Notes: generated by a model not told the origin, from the letters alone. Shown: positions 52,987 through 63,162, counted from the stretch's first letter. The stretch is DNA of 64,000 bases from JAOTZA01 sp965224065 (GCA_965224065.1 CBDCYF010000005.1:1488001-1552000), one strand, 5' to 3'. Program-made: numbers and translations.

Positions 52987-54069
52987 TCACGACTCAAGAC
53001 CGGTGAGGGCGAGGCCGAGATGCTCCTCGGCCAGCCGAGCGTACTCGGCCCGGAACCGGCGCTCGAGCGCCTGTTTCTCCTCCGGCGGGAGAAACGAGTG
53101 GCGCAGCGCCGCCAGGGCCACCCGGCTGAGCCCCTCGATTCCCAGGCCCAGCTCCGTCACGGCCTTCTCGTACTCGTCGGTCAGCGTGGAGGCGAAAAAG
53201 GTGGGGTCGTCACTGTTGAGCGTGACCTCCAACCCCGCCCGGCACAGGTCCCCCACCGGATGCCGATCGAAGTCGTCGAAGACCCCCAACCGCACGTTCG
53301 AGGTCGGGCACACCTCGAGCGGCATCCGCTCGCCCGCCAGCCGGGTCAGCAGTTCGGGGTCTTCGACGGCTCGCACTCCGTGTCCCAGCCGTTCGGGCGA
53401 GCAAACCGCCAGCGTCGACCGGATGCTGGACGGCCCCTGCTGCTCGCCGGCGTGGGCGACACGGTGGAGTCCTTCGCTGCGCGCGGCCTCGAAGTGCTCG
53501 CGAAACGGCTCCGTGGGATGGTCCTCCTTGCCCGAGATCCCCAGCGCCACGACACCGCGGGCGCGGTTGTCGAGCGCCCATTCGATCGTCTGATCGGCGC
53601 GGTCGACCGCGACATTGCGGACGATGTCGGGAATCAGCCGCAGCGTCGAGCCATGCCGCTTCTCCGCCCGGGCGATCGCCTCGGCCATCGCATCGGCGAT
53701 CTCCCCCGGGTTGGCGCCGTTGGCGATGTGCGTCGAGATGGTGAAGTGGGCCTCGGTGTGCAAGATGTTCTGACGCGCCTGCCCCGCGACAAAGTCCTCG
53801 ACCAGAAGCTGAAAGTCCTCGGGGTCGCGGAGACACCGCGAGCACACCAGATAGATCTCCAGAAACTCCGAGAAGTCGCGAAAGCGGAACCACTCCCTGA
53901 GACCTTCTTCGGTATCGGAGGGCAGATCGACCCGGCGTCGAGCGGCCAGTTCCAGAAGGGACGCCGGCGGGATGGCCCCCTCGAGATGGACGTGGAGCTC
54001 CACCTTGGGCACCGCCGCTACAAAACGGCGCAGCGCGTCCGGAGGGTAGGCGCCGGTCTCCGGTGTCAC
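52987..54069 (-). CDS. add: Adenosine deaminase family protein
   Basis: 360 aa TIM barrel. Zinc ligands in ELHVHLEG (His26, His28), HAGE around residue 207-210, and SLNSDDP-like LNSDDPTFF. Deaminates adenosine to inosine; adenine deaminase of the same family is possible. Start GTG 54069 overlaps the coaD stop (GTGA). Last gene of the six-gene overlapping run. Confidence 0.87.
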   Translation of the reverse strand: MTPETGAYPPDALRRFVAAVPKVELHVHLEGAIPPASLLELAARRRVDLPSDTEEGLREWFRFRDFSEFLEIYLVCSRCLRDPEDFQLLVEDFVAGQARQNILHTEAHFTISTHIANGANPGEIADAMAEAIARAEKRHGSTLRLIPDIVRNVAVDRADQTIEWALDNRARGVVALGISGKEDHPTEPFREHFEAARSEGLHRVAHAGEQQGPSSIRSTLAVCSPERLGHGVRAVEDPELLTRLAGERMPLEVCPTSNVRLGVFDDFDRHPVGDLCRAGLEVTLNSDDPTFFASTLTDEYEKAVTELGLGIEGLSRVALAALRHSFLPPEEKQALERRFRAEYARLAEEHLGLALTGLES

Positions 54070-54560
54070 GAGCGGGCGGGGCGGGCCTTCTCCAGATTTC
54101 GGACGACGTCGGAGGGCACCAGTCCGTCCACGCTGCCGCCAAAGAAAAAGACCTCTTTGACCAGGCGGCTCGACAGATAAATGTACTCGTCCTTGGGCAC
54201 CAGGAAAACGGTCTCGATCTCGTCGTTGAGACGGCGGTTCATCAGGGCCATCTGGAACTCGTACTCGAAGTCCGACACCGCGCGCAGACCGCGAACGATG
54301 ACCCGCGCTTCGAGCCGGCGCATAAAGTCCACCAGCAGCCCGGAGAAGCTCTCGACCCGGCAGTTCTCCCGGCCCTTGAGCTCGGTCTCGATCATCGCTA
54401 CGCGCTCGGCCACCGAGAACAGGGGTTTTTTCTCCTCGTTCTTCAATACCGCAACCACCACCTCGTCAAACAACGGCCGGCATCGATGGACGATGTCGAG
54501 ATGTCCGTTGTGGATGGGATCGAACGATCCCGGATAGACGGCGATCGACTTGCCGCTCAT
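54066..54560 (-). CDS. coaD: Phosphopantetheine adenylyltransferase (CoaD)
   Basis: Makes dephospho-CoA from ATP and phosphopantetheine. 164 aa, standard. Nucleotidyltransferase motif PGSFDPIHNGH (HNGH 17-20), VRGLRAVSDFEYEFQMA and the SSRLVKEV end. Overlaps both neighbours by 4 bp. Confidence 0.95.
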   Translation of the reverse strand: MSGKSIAVYPGSFDPIHNGHLDIVHRCRPLFDEVVVAVLKNEEKKPLFSVAERVAMIETELKGRENCRVESFSGLLVDFMRRLEARVIVRGLRAVSDFEYEFQMALMNRRLNDEIETVFLVPKDEYIYLSSRLVKEVFFFGGSVDGLVPSDVVRNLEKARPARS

Positions 54561-56809
54561 GGCCGCTCCCCGTTGAAGTCGTTGAGGTCGTAGGTGGTGG
54601 TGTTGAAGGCGGTATCGGCGACGCGGAGGAGAAGAAGACCGGCGTCCACCCGCGCCTCGATCTCCAGCGTTTCGTTGCGTCCGTCAATCATCCCATCCGC
54701 CGCCGGCGCGCTGTCCCAATCTTCGGCGTCGACGCTGATCTCGGCGCTGGCCAGGGGGCTGAGCGCATCGCTCAGTGTCACCACCAAATTCCCGCCCCGG
54801 CGCTCGACCCCCGCCAGACGCGGTGGCGTATGGTCGATGACCACCGGTTCGCTGGCCCTCTCGGCGCTCAAGGCCGGCTCACCTCCGTCGGGGCGGCGAT
54901 CGGCCGCGCGCAGCAGAAACCGGTACTCGCCATCCGGCAAAACGGTCGAATCAAAACTGAACGACGAGTCCTCGAGACCCTCCCGGACCTTGATCCACTC
55001 GCCGCTCGTGCCGGCGCGGCGAAAGTAGATGGAGTAAGTGAGATCGTCCTCGTTGGGGTCGGACGATTCCCAGCGCAGGGTACGGTAGCCCTTTTTCCAC
55101 AACGTCTTGCGCCCCGAGTTCTCCTTTTTGGCCGGCTCAAGGGCGGTAAAGATACCGCTCTTGTCTGGGTGCGCCGGCTCGAAAACCTGGTTGCCGGCGT
55201 TGAAGCTGGACGGCACGACGATCTCTCCGGGCGGCAGGACCGTCAGCCGCTCGATCCGTGGCGGCAGATTCTGCTGCACATACGAGACGACCACCTCTCT
55301 CAACACCGGCGACTCGCCGTTCCCCGCCGCCAACTGTGCCCGCCACTGCACGAAGCGTCCCGCCGGGACGTCGGAGAGCGACACCTCCGGCCCCGCGCGC
55401 TCCGGCGTCCAGGGCGACCAGGTGCGGTCCGGCTCGGCGCTCATGCCGCTGCGGGCGGAAAAGACCACCGAGCCCCGGTCCGAAACGCTGCCACGCCACA
55501 TCAGGGTGCCAAACCGGGACACCTGCCCGGCGTCCTGAGCGGGGCTCACATACCGGCCGCTCCGCTCGGGCTCCTGAGAGACCCGAAACAAGGCGGCGCC
55601 GTTGGTGGTCGCAAAGGCGGGACCGAAATCCCCGCCGGCCAGACTGACGACCTGCCGCTCATCGACGTCTTTCTCCAAGACCATCTCTCTGTTGTGGAAG
55701 CTGAAGAGCTTGCCCTCGAGACCGGTCCCGACCCACAGACGTCGGTCTTGCCACAGCAACGAGTACACCGTTTCGTCGTCGAAACGCCACGCGGTCTCGA
55801 CGGCCCCGCTCGACGCGATCTTGAGCAGCAGCGAGCGCGGACCGCTAAAGCCGCTGGGCCGGCTGCCGGTGTATTTTGCGGTGGGGGCCATCGAGACCTC
55901 GACCTTGCCCTCCGTGCTGTCCTTGTCGTTGTCCTTGTCCGGGTTGTTCTTGGCGGGCTGCTGCACCGACAGGTTGGTCAGGCTGGCCTCCGAGGCCAGC
56001 ACCGCGGCGTAGGCAACTCCGCCGGCGGCCGACACGAGGTCCACCACCTCGGGATACGGACTGTCGTAAAGAGTGCGGGCGGAGCCATCGGCCGCCAGGC
56101 GCAGGATCAATCCCTCGCCCGCGGTTCCCAGCAACAGCACCCCTCCGGGCAACGCCGCAACCGTCTTGAGGTGGGTATCTTCGGTATCGTAGAGGAGCTC
56201 CCCTTGACCGGCCTTGGCCACCCGGTAGAGACGTCCCTCGGCGCCGGTCGCCACCAGGAGGTCTCCGTTCTCCGAGCGGCTCAGGTCCCAGATGTAGGTC
56301 TCCTCGGGGTCGAAGTAGACCTCCGGCTCGCCCTCGGTCCACCGGTAGACCTTGCCGTCGGGGGAGCTGCCGGCAAAGACCGCACCGTCGGGATCCGCCC
56401 ACACCGCGAACACCTCCGGCTCGGGGGTGGTGAACAAAGCCTCGGCGGCGCCGTCGTGGCGGACCAGCAGAACCCTGCCCCCATTGCCGGTTCCGGCCAC
56501 CCAGCCCCGAGGGTGGCGGGCGATGGCAAACAGAAAGGGCTCATCGAGCCCGGTCACCCTTTCGGCCCGGTTGGCCAGCGTGAGATTGCCGAGCGGGTCG
56601 ATGGCGATCCCCTCGAGTGTCCCCGAAAGGAATTCGGCCTGGCTGCTCAGCCGCAGAAAACGCGCTGATTCGGAATCGGCCCGGACCGCCGCGGCCGAGG
56701 CCACCAAAAGCAGGAGAGCTCCCACCGATCGAACATCTGCAAATCTCCCAAACAACCGCAATGTCTCTCCTCGCTCTCCGGCTTCACCGGTCTCCGATCG
56801 ATGGCTCAT
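54557..56809 (-). CDS. Secreted beta-propeller protein with Fn3-like domains
   Basis: 750 aa from ATG 56809 (ATGA overlap with the S55 gene; an open frame further upstream is inside that gene). Signal peptide (about 20-45). A beta-propeller region (about 50-470) with repeated strands such as VWADPDGAVFAGSSPDGKVYR, here only as GAVFAGSSPDG. Then Fn3-like modules (about 530-740; YRTLRWESSDPNEDDLTY in part). No enzyme motif. Probably a binding protein in the periplasm or at the surface. Lys/Asp-rich insert near residue 290. Confidence 0.7.
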   Translation of the reverse strand: MSHRSETGEAGERGETLRLFGRFADVRSVGALLLLVASAAAVRADSESARFLRLSSQAEFLSGTLEGIAIDPLGNLTLANRAERVTGLDEPFLFAIARHPRGWVAGTGNGGRVLLVRHDGAAEALFTTPEPEVFAVWADPDGAVFAGSSPDGKVYRWTEGEPEVYFDPEETYIWDLSRSENGDLLVATGAEGRLYRVAKAGQGELLYDTEDTHLKTVAALPGGVLLLGTAGEGLILRLAADGSARTLYDSPYPEVVDLVSAAGGVAYAAVLASEASLTNLSVQQPAKNNPDKDNDKDSTEGKVEVSMAPTAKYTGSRPSGFSGPRSLLLKIASSGAVETAWRFDDETVYSLLWQDRRLWVGTGLEGKLFSFHNREMVLEKDVDERQVVSLAGGDFGPAFATTNGAALFRVSQEPERSGRYVSPAQDAGQVSRFGTLMWRGSVSDRGSVVFSARSGMSAEPDRTWSPWTPERAGPEVSLSDVPAGRFVQWRAQLAAGNGESPVLREVVVSYVQQNLPPRIERLTVLPPGEIVVPSSFNAGNQVFEPAHPDKSGIFTALEPAKKENSGRKTLWKKGYRTLRWESSDPNEDDLTYSIYFRRAGTSGEWIKVREGLEDSSFSFDSTVLPDGEYRFLLRAADRRPDGGEPALSAERASEPVVIDHTPPRLAGVERRGGNLVVTLSDALSPLASAEISVDAEDWDSAPAADGMIDGRNETLEIEARVDAGLLLLRVADTAFNTTTYDLNDFNGERP

Positions 56810-58590
56810 CGTGGTTCCTCGAACGTGCCATCTGCTTTCTTGATCTCCACATCCACCCGGATCGCGCCATCGATCGGGGAATCCAACCGGGAGGACTCTT
56901 CCTGGACGATCGCCAGCTCCAGCGGTTGCGCGCCGCCCGAACCGGCGGCGCCCCACAGAGAGCGCACCGACGCGGGCAGCCGCGGCATGACCTCACCCGC
57001 CACGCTGAGCCCCTTGGCCGCGACGACGCCCACGACCACTAGATCGCGCCGCGAGTGCAACCGGTTGAGGAACTCGAGCGCCTGGGCAAAGCTAACCGGA
57101 GACGAGCGCTCCAGCACCAGCCTTGCGGCGTCGATCGAGACCCCGTCACCCACCAGCAGCGAGTAGCGCCCCTCGGACAGACCTTCCGGTAGACGCAGCG
57201 TGATGGCCCGCCGTTCCTTCTGGCCCCGGTACCGGGTGAGGTCCAGATTCAGCACGATCTCTTCACCCGGCTCGACCCGGCTGCGCGCAGCGTGGGCCCC
57301 GACCAGTTGAATCGTCCGGGGCTCGCGGTGTCGGGTCAGGTTCAGCTCGATGCCCGAGATCCGGACCTCTTCGAGACGGTTCTGCAACAGGTACGAGCTG
57401 ATCGCGAGTAGATGGATGGCGGCCTCGGTTTCGGCGCCGGCGCCGTCAAAGCTCTGCTCGATCTCGAGCCGGCCGGCCGGGCCGAGATCGTACCGCGCCA
57501 CCAGGTCGACGCCCTCCCGGCCGACGGCCTCGGTCGCTGCGTCCAGCGCGCCCAGGACCGAGATGGCGATCAAGACCGGGGTGATGGCGGGGACGTCGGC
57601 GAGCTCGAGGTCAATCGACTCACGACCGCCCCCGTCGACCGAGATGGTCAACGGGATCATCGACGCCCGTTTTCCCAACTCGCCGCGGATCCCGGCCTCG
57701 TGATCGAGGCTGAACGCCCCGGCCACCTGCCCCAGGTTGGTGATCTTGAACGAAGTCATACGGCTGGAAAGCACGGTCACAACCTCGGCGGTCGCCATGG
57801 GCAGCGATAGATCCCCCAGTCCGAGAAACGGATGACCAAAGGCCAGAATCTTGTCGCCGACGCGATCGGTCACCGTTCCGGTGGCCGCCAGCCGAAGGTC
57901 CCCGTCGACCAGCACCGCGGCCACGGCCGAGCCGGGCTCGAGGCGGCCCGCCGACACCGCGCCGCTACCGGCCGCCGTCATGGCCTGCAACGGCTCGGCC
58001 ATCAACCGCCGGGTGCGCTCACCAAAGCCGGTGGCCGCAAACCCCACGCCGGTGGCCGCGCGTCCGAGAGCGACCGGACGCAGGCGCTCCAGCGCGTGGG
58101 CCAACAATTCTGTCGGCAGCTCTCCGGCGGCGATCTCGGCGAGAGTGGCCGGCGCGGTGACGGGTAGCTCCGCCGGGCCCTCAGCAGGGACGTCCAGCAG
58201 ATCCCGCATGGTCTCGATCGGGGTGATACCGGCGATCGCATCCTGGGCAAACGGCCAGGCAAACGCCACCGCGCCGGCGGGACGCTGGTCGAAATAGACC
58301 GGGCTCCCGCTCATGCCGGCGATCACGCCGCTCTTCTCCAGGTTCTGCCCGCTGAGCCGCGCCAGGATAAAGCTCATCCCCGGCCGGACATTGCGCCACA
58401 CCCCGACGACCTCGACCTCGAACCGCTCCGGCCGTTCACCCGAGAAGACCGACAGCCCGTAGCCTTTGAGGCCCGCTTCGACCTCGGCGAGACCGAACAC
58501 CTGGCCTCCGTCCGAGGTCTGGGCCGTCAGCAACCCGGACACGAACGCCACGAGAGCCGCAAGAGCGAGGATCCGGGCGACTCGATTCAT
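56806..58590 (-). CDS. Exported SpoIVB-type peptidase (S55 family) protein
   Basis: 594 aa with signal peptide (about 7-23). The S55 region has GMSGSPVY (92-99), which holds the nucleophile Ser, and a second conserved block AFGHPFLGLGD. The large C-terminal half (about 330-594) is beta-rich and unassigned. SpoIVB cleaves a sporulation regulator in Firmicutes; here no sporulation gene is present, so it acts on some other envelope substrate. Joined by 4-bp overlaps to tsaC and to the propeller gene, which may encode its partner. Confidence 0.78.
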   Translation of the reverse strand: MNRVARILALAALVAFVSGLLTAQTSDGGQVFGLAEVEAGLKGYGLSVFSGERPERFEVEVVGVWRNVRPGMSFILARLSGQNLEKSGVIAGMSGSPVYFDQRPAGAVAFAWPFAQDAIAGITPIETMRDLLDVPAEGPAELPVTAPATLAEIAAGELPTELLAHALERLRPVALGRAATGVGFAATGFGERTRRLMAEPLQAMTAAGSGAVSAGRLEPGSAVAAVLVDGDLRLAATGTVTDRVGDKILAFGHPFLGLGDLSLPMATAEVVTVLSSRMTSFKITNLGQVAGAFSLDHEAGIRGELGKRASMIPLTISVDGGGRESIDLELADVPAITPVLIAISVLGALDAATEAVGREGVDLVARYDLGPAGRLEIEQSFDGAGAETEAAIHLLAISSYLLQNRLEEVRISGIELNLTRHREPRTIQLVGAHAARSRVEPGEEIVLNLDLTRYRGQKERRAITLRLPEGLSEGRYSLLVGDGVSIDAARLVLERSSPVSFAQALEFLNRLHSRRDLVVVGVVAAKGLSVAGEVMPRLPASVRSLWGAAGSGGAQPLELAIVQEESSRLDSPIDGAIRVDVEIKKADGTFEEPR

Positions 58591-59243
58591 GGCCGGCGGA
58601 TCTCCAGACCCGGGGCCAGCTCGCGAAGCCGCTCGATCGGCACCCGGCCGACCCGCAGCACCTCCGCTACGTCTCCGGCCAGCCGCACCAGGGTGGACGG
58701 CTCGCCTCCCGGCGACGCCCCTCCGTCCACGATCACGGCATCGTGCCCGGCCAGAAGGGACACGAGCCCGGCCGGGGTCGAGATCGGCGGCTCACCGCTG
58801 CGGTTGGCGCTGGTCGCGGTCAGCGGCCGGCCGAGCTCGAGCAGCAGCTCGCGCAACCGGCGGTTACCTGGGATACGAACTGCCAGTGACGAGCTGCCCG
58901 CGCCCGCGGCGATTCCCGGCCGGCAGGGGAGCACCACGCTCAGTCCCCCCGGCCAGGCCCGCTCGAGCCCCCCCAGGCCCTCTTCAGGAAACCGGACTCC
59001 CAGGCTCTCGAGGTGCACCGGCTCGGCGAACACCACCGGCAGGGGCCGCGAGGGCGGACGCCGCTTGATCCTGAAGACCCGCTCGACGCCGGCCGAGCTC
59101 GCAGGATCGGCCGCCAGCGCATACGAGGAACCGGTCGGCACCGCCAGCACACCTCCACGGTCCAGGGTACGGCTCAGCACCGCCGAAGGATCGGAAGGTC
59201 TCCAGACGGGGACCGCTTTGCGGTCGAGCAGGGTCGTGCTCAC
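58587..59243 (-). CDS. tsaC: Threonylcarbamoyl-AMP synthase family protein (TsaC/YrdC)
   Basis: 218 aa, YrdC domain only. KRRPPSRPLPV (family KxRPxxxPL) binds ATP; LTATSANRSGEPP is the second signature. Supplies threonylcarbamoyl-AMP for t6A in tRNA. YciO-like paralogues look similar, so function is probable. GTG start overlaps the recN stop. Confidence 0.8.
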   Translation of the reverse strand: MSTTLLDRKAVPVWRPSDPSAVLSRTLDRGGVLAVPTGSSYALAADPASSAGVERVFRIKRRPPSRPLPVVFAEPVHLESLGVRFPEEGLGGLERAWPGGLSVVLPCRPGIAAGAGSSSLAVRIPGNRRLRELLLELGRPLTATSANRSGEPPISTPAGLVSLLAGHDAVIVDGGASPGGEPSTLVRLAGDVAEVLRVGRVPIERLRELAPGLEIRRP

Positions 59244-60976
59244 GACTTCGCCGCCACCGCAATCAGCTCCTCGGCGTGCTCACGGGAAAGATCGGTGATT
59301 TCGCGCCCCGCCAGCATCCGCGCGATCTCGTCGACGCGGCCCTCGTCGTCGAGGCGTTCGATGCTCATCAGCGTTCGACCACTCGAGACTCGCTTGTGAA
59401 TCCGGAAGTGGCGGTCGGCAAAGCTCGCCACCTGGGGCAGATGAGTGACGACGAGGATTTGCCCGCCCCGTGACAGCCGCCCCAACTTCTCGCCCAAGGC
59501 GGCCGCCTCGGCACCACCTACCCCCGAGTCCACCTCGTCAAAGACCATCGAACCGCCCTGGCTCCCCGACCCGGCCCGGACCGCCAACTGAAGGGCCAGA
59601 TAGACCCGCGACAACTCCCCACCCGAGGCCACCCGGGCCAGAGGCGCCAGCTCTTCGCCGGGGTTGGCGGCCAGCTCGAAAGCGATCTCGTCGTAGCCGG
59701 CGGCGGAGAAATCGATCGCTTCACCCTCGATCACAAGCGGCGAGCCCTCCCGGCGGCGCCGCCCGAGGCCCACCGAAAACCGCGCCCGCGCCATCGCCAG
59801 GTCGGCCAGCTCGGCGTGAACGCCTTCGGCCAGCCGGTCGGCCCAGCCACGGCGGGCTCGCGACATCTCCCGCGCCAGCTCCCGATAGCGGACGAGGCTG
59901 GCCTCGACCTCGGCCTCCAGCTCTTCCCGCCGCTCGTCGCTCGCCTCGAGCTCTTCCAGCTCGGAGCTCATCCGTTCACGCTGCTCGAGAATCTCCGCGG
60001 TCGAATTTCCGTATTTGCGCAACAGGCGCTCGATCAGCGAAAGGCGCTCCTCGACGGCGTCAAGCCGCGCGGGATCGCTCTCCACGGCACCCAACGAGGA
60101 GCGCATGTCGGCGGCCAGATCCTCGAGACGCGCTCGCAACTCCGCGAGCTCGGTCTGCCAGGGGCCGGCCGCCGGCTCCCACTCCACGATCTCGCCAAGC
60201 GCTCGCTCGCTCCGCGCCATGCGGTCGACGGCGGAGCCCTCGCTGTCGAGAAGACGCTCGACCGCGCCCCCGATCGCGCTGCCGATCGCTTCGCTGTGGC
60301 GCAACCGCCGGCGCTCGGTCCGCAGCTCGTCCTCCTCCCCCGCCTGCAGCCCGGCGGCGTCGATCTCGCTTCCCTGAAAGCTCAACAGATCGAGGCGCTC
60401 CAGACGCAGGCGATCGTTGCCGGTCAGTCGCTCGAGTCGACCGGAGAGTTGCCGGTAGCGGTCGTAGGCCTCGGCCAGCCGGTCCGACAACTCGTCGGCT
60501 TTTTCACCGCCGCTGCGGTCGAGCCAGCTTCGCTGGGTTTCGGGCGAGACCAACCCGAGCTCCTCTCGCTGCGTGTGGATACGCATGAGGTGCGGCGAGA
60601 CGGTCGACAGGAGCTTGAGCGTCACGGGTGCGTCGTTGAGGAAGACACGATTGCGGCCGGACCGGCTCACCACTCGACGGACCACCAGATCGCCCCGGCC
60701 GCCCCGATCGCTATCGCTCGGTCCGAGCCCCGCCGATTCCAGCACCGACAGAGCCTCCGCCGGCACGTCGGCAAAAGTCCCCGCGACGCTCAGCTCGTCG
60801 GCGTCGGACCGGATCAGCTCGGCCGTGGCCCGCGCGCCGGCCAGCAGGGCCAGCGAATCGACCAGGATCGACTTCCCCGCGCCGGTCTCACCGGTCAGCG
60901 CATTGAGGCCCGGGCCAAACTCGACCGCCACTTCGGCGGCCACCGCCAGGTTCTTGACGTGCAGGTTCTGCAGCAC
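59240..60976 (-). CDS. recN: RecN, SMC-like DNA repair protein
   Basis: 578 aa. N-terminal Walker A GETGAGKS (29-36), a long coiled coil (about 160-380), then the ABC signature LASGGELSR-like RVASGGELSRVYL and Walker B SMVFDEVDSGVGG. Acts early in double-strand break repair. First gene of the six-gene overlapping operon; a promoter is expected in 60977-61051. Confidence 0.94.
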   Translation of the reverse strand: MLQNLHVKNLAVAAEVAVEFGPGLNALTGETGAGKSILVDSLALLAGARATAELIRSDADELSVAGTFADVPAEALSVLESAGLGPSDSDRGGRGDLVVRRVVSRSGRNRVFLNDAPVTLKLLSTVSPHLMRIHTQREELGLVSPETQRSWLDRSGGEKADELSDRLAEAYDRYRQLSGRLERLTGNDRLRLERLDLLSFQGSEIDAAGLQAGEEDELRTERRRLRHSEAIGSAIGGAVERLLDSEGSAVDRMARSERALGEIVEWEPAAGPWQTELAELRARLEDLAADMRSSLGAVESDPARLDAVEERLSLIERLLRKYGNSTAEILEQRERMSSELEELEASDERREELEAEVEASLVRYRELAREMSRARRGWADRLAEGVHAELADLAMARARFSVGLGRRRREGSPLVIEGEAIDFSAAGYDEIAFELAANPGEELAPLARVASGGELSRVYLALQLAVRAGSGSQGGSMVFDEVDSGVGGAEAAALGEKLGRLSRGGQILVVTHLPQVASFADRHFRIHKRVSSGRTLMSIERLDDEGRVDEIARMLAGREITDLSREHAEELIAVAAKS

Positions 60977-61051
60977 TGGTTTTCCCCGAGCCGTTGTCGG
61001 CCGGCGGTCTCAAAAGGCCGCCGGTCTACCCGCACGAATTGTAGCCTGACG

Positions 61052-61750
61052 CTACTGGCAGCGGTCGATCAGCGCCTGGATCTCGTGGACGGTGATGTGG
61101 TGCCCGGGATCGACCGAGATGAATTTGCGGTCCTTGAAATCCACAATGACCTGGTTGACCCGCTCGCGGGAAGCACCGACCAGCGACGCCAGGTCGGTCT
61201 GAGTCAGTCGCAACGGGATGCTGACCTCGGCATTCGAGCCCGGCTCGCCGTATCGCTGGGCAAACGCCAGAAGCTGGCGCGCCACCCGGCCGCGAACATC
61301 GAGCGTCGATAGCGCTTGGATCTGCTCGTTGGCCAGACGCAGCCGGCGGCTCAACAGTTGAACAAGGTTGAAGCTCAAGCCGGGAACGGACTTGAGACAG
61401 ACACGGAAGGAGTTCCGATCCATCGCCAGACAGACGGTCTCCTCGAGGGTCAGCACGCTGGCCGATCGGCCCGAGCTCCCGATCAGCCCCATCTCTCCAA
61501 CGGTGTCGCCCGGTCCGAGAAAGGCGAGAATGACTTCGCTGCCGTCGAGCTGATCGACATAGATCTTGACCGATCCCTGGAGCAGCACAAAAACCACTTC
61601 GCCGGGTTGAGCGACGGTGATGATGTTGGTGCCCGACGCGAATTTCCGGCGCTGGAGCAGCTCGCTGTTGAGCCGCGCCAGATCTTCTTCGTTCAAGCCC
61701 TCGAAGAGCTTGAGATTGGACAGGACACGCGGATCCTCGACGGCCGGCAT
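61052..61750 (-). CDS. CRP/FNR family transcription regulator
   Basis: 232 aa. N-terminal cyclic-nucleotide-binding fold with GEMGLIGSSGRSASVL (the RSA pair of the cAMP site is kept), dimer helix, and C-terminal helix-turn-helix (LTQTDLASLVGASRERVNQVI in part). No N-terminal Cys cluster, so not FNR-like. A short GTAGC/GCTAC hairpin covers its stop. Targets unknown. Confidence 0.88.
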   Translation of the reverse strand: MPAVEDPRVLSNLKLFEGLNEEDLARLNSELLQRRKFASGTNIITVAQPGEVVFVLLQGSVKIYVDQLDGSEVILAFLGPGDTVGEMGLIGSSGRSASVLTLEETVCLAMDRNSFRVCLKSVPGLSFNLVQLLSRRLRLANEQIQALSTLDVRGRVARQLLAFAQRYGEPGSNAEVSIPLRLTQTDLASLVGASRERVNQVIVDFKDRKFISVDPGHHITVHEIQALIDRCQ

Positions 61751-61862
61751 GAGTTATTCCCTCACCAGGATTGTGGCTTGAGCGACGCGGACAGCACTTT
61801 TGGGCACATCGATTCTACATCACACAAAGACGAGATGGGCGCGTGGTGTCGCTCGCAAGTCA

Positions 61863-62714
61863 CTAGAAGTTCACCACCAAGGAGGCACTGAACAGGGTGT
61901 CGAGATCGTCGAGCGGGACGAGAACAAGATCGCCGGTCGGTTGGCCGGCCGCCGTCACCAGGGGCACCGCGCTCAGCGCCGGTAAGTTGTCGAAGAGCGC
62001 TTGCAGGCTCACCTTGAGCGCCAGGCGGTCGGACAGCGAGGCGGTGACCGAGTTGGTGAAGTCCGCTCTCAGGTCCGAGGTCTCATCGATATTCTGGTCG
62101 ACGATGAGGACGGCCGCGTAGCCGGCGGTGGCCGAAAATGGGCGCCCATAGTCCAGAGACAACCGCACTCCGGCAAACGAGTCGCCGACGCCGACCACGT
62201 CTTCCTGGTCGGTAAAGGTAAGGCCGTAGTCGGTGCGCAGGTGACCGCGCTGGTCGTCAAACCAGATGTTCCCCACACCGCCGACGGCGGTGCTGCGGTT
62301 CTTGATCCCAGCGAATTCATTGCGGTCCCAGCCAAGGCCCGCGAACCAGAACAGGTTCTCTCGCAGCCGCCGATCGAACCGGCCCCGAAGAAAATAGTTT
62401 TCCGCGGTGATCTGGCTGCGCGAAACCTCCTGCGGGCTGAATTCGCCAGGCGTTCCCACGGCAAAACGCGAGATCGCCGTGTTCTTGGCCCGGAACGCGC
62501 CGGCATCCAGGGTGAAGGTCGCTTTGTCCAGGTTGCGCGTCAAGGTGTTTCGCATCGCGATCGATTCGGCCTCGCTGTTACCACCCGTCGCCAGCAGCGC
62601 CAGCTCGGCGGTGTCGGCCCATCGCGGTTCGGTCTCCGCGCCCCCCTCCTCGGCCGCCAGCGGCCATCCCGTCAGCAGCACCATGGAAGCGACTCCGAGT
62701 CCCACCTTCCACAT
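61863..62714 (-). CDS. DUF481 outer-membrane protein (YdiY-like)
   Basis: 283 aa from ATG 62714; an ATG 15 bp earlier is close against AAGGAG, so either may be used. Signal peptide (about 3-20). The rest is beta-rich with alternating strands and a terminal Phe (SASLVVNF), the usual end of outer-membrane barrels. DUF481/YdiY proteins are salt- or acid-induced barrels of unknown function. Confidence 0.82.
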   Translation of the reverse strand: MWKVGLGVASMVLLTGWPLAAEEGGAETEPRWADTAELALLATGGNSEAESIAMRNTLTRNLDKATFTLDAGAFRAKNTAISRFAVGTPGEFSPQEVSRSQITAENYFLRGRFDRRLRENLFWFAGLGWDRNEFAGIKNRSTAVGGVGNIWFDDQRGHLRTDYGLTFTDQEDVVGVGDSFAGVRLSLDYGRPFSATAGYAAVLIVDQNIDETSDLRADFTNSVTASLSDRLALKVSLQALFDNLPALSAVPLVTAAGQPTGDLVLVPLDDLDTLFSASLVVNF

Positions 62715-62922
62715 TCTCGATCTCTCCATCTCCTTCGGTCCTCCCAACAAAAGCAACCGGGCCGTTGGTAGCCGGCGGTTTGGTCGAAATCGTCCCACCG
62801 CTTGGTCGCACTCCGCCATTCAGGCGCTTGTTCAGGGTCGGCCTGAGGGTGGGTGTGCGCCGCGCGCTAGAAGAGGCCCGATACCACTATCCGGCGCACG
62901 CCCACGATGGTGGCGTGTGGAG

Positions 62923-63162
62923 TTAGCCGACGGTCCCGTCGGCCGGCATCTCGAACTCGCGCCCTTCGCTTCCGTCGTCTAGGGACTCGCGCAGCAGCGC
63001 ATCGGCCAGCTTGTCACCCTCCGCCAGATAGTGCTCCTCACCGGTCTGGAGATTCCGGAAATAGTAGCGCACCGGACGTTCCTCGCCCTCTTGCTCCCGA
63101 GGCTCCTTCCAGACCCTGACCAGAAAAGAGCCCGAGCCAGGGTTTTCACTATGCTTTGTCAT
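62923..63162 (-). CDS. Small conserved protein of unknown function
   Basis: 79 aa. FLVRVWKEPREQ and TGEEHYLAEGDKLADALL resemble short proteins seen near BTAD/SARP regulators in other phyla. Charged and soluble, no known domain. Divergent from the regulator gene. Confidence 0.55.
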   Translation of the reverse strand: MTKHSENPGSGSFLVRVWKEPREQEGEERPVRYYFRNLQTGEEHYLAEGDKLADALLRESLDDGSEGREFEMPADGTVG

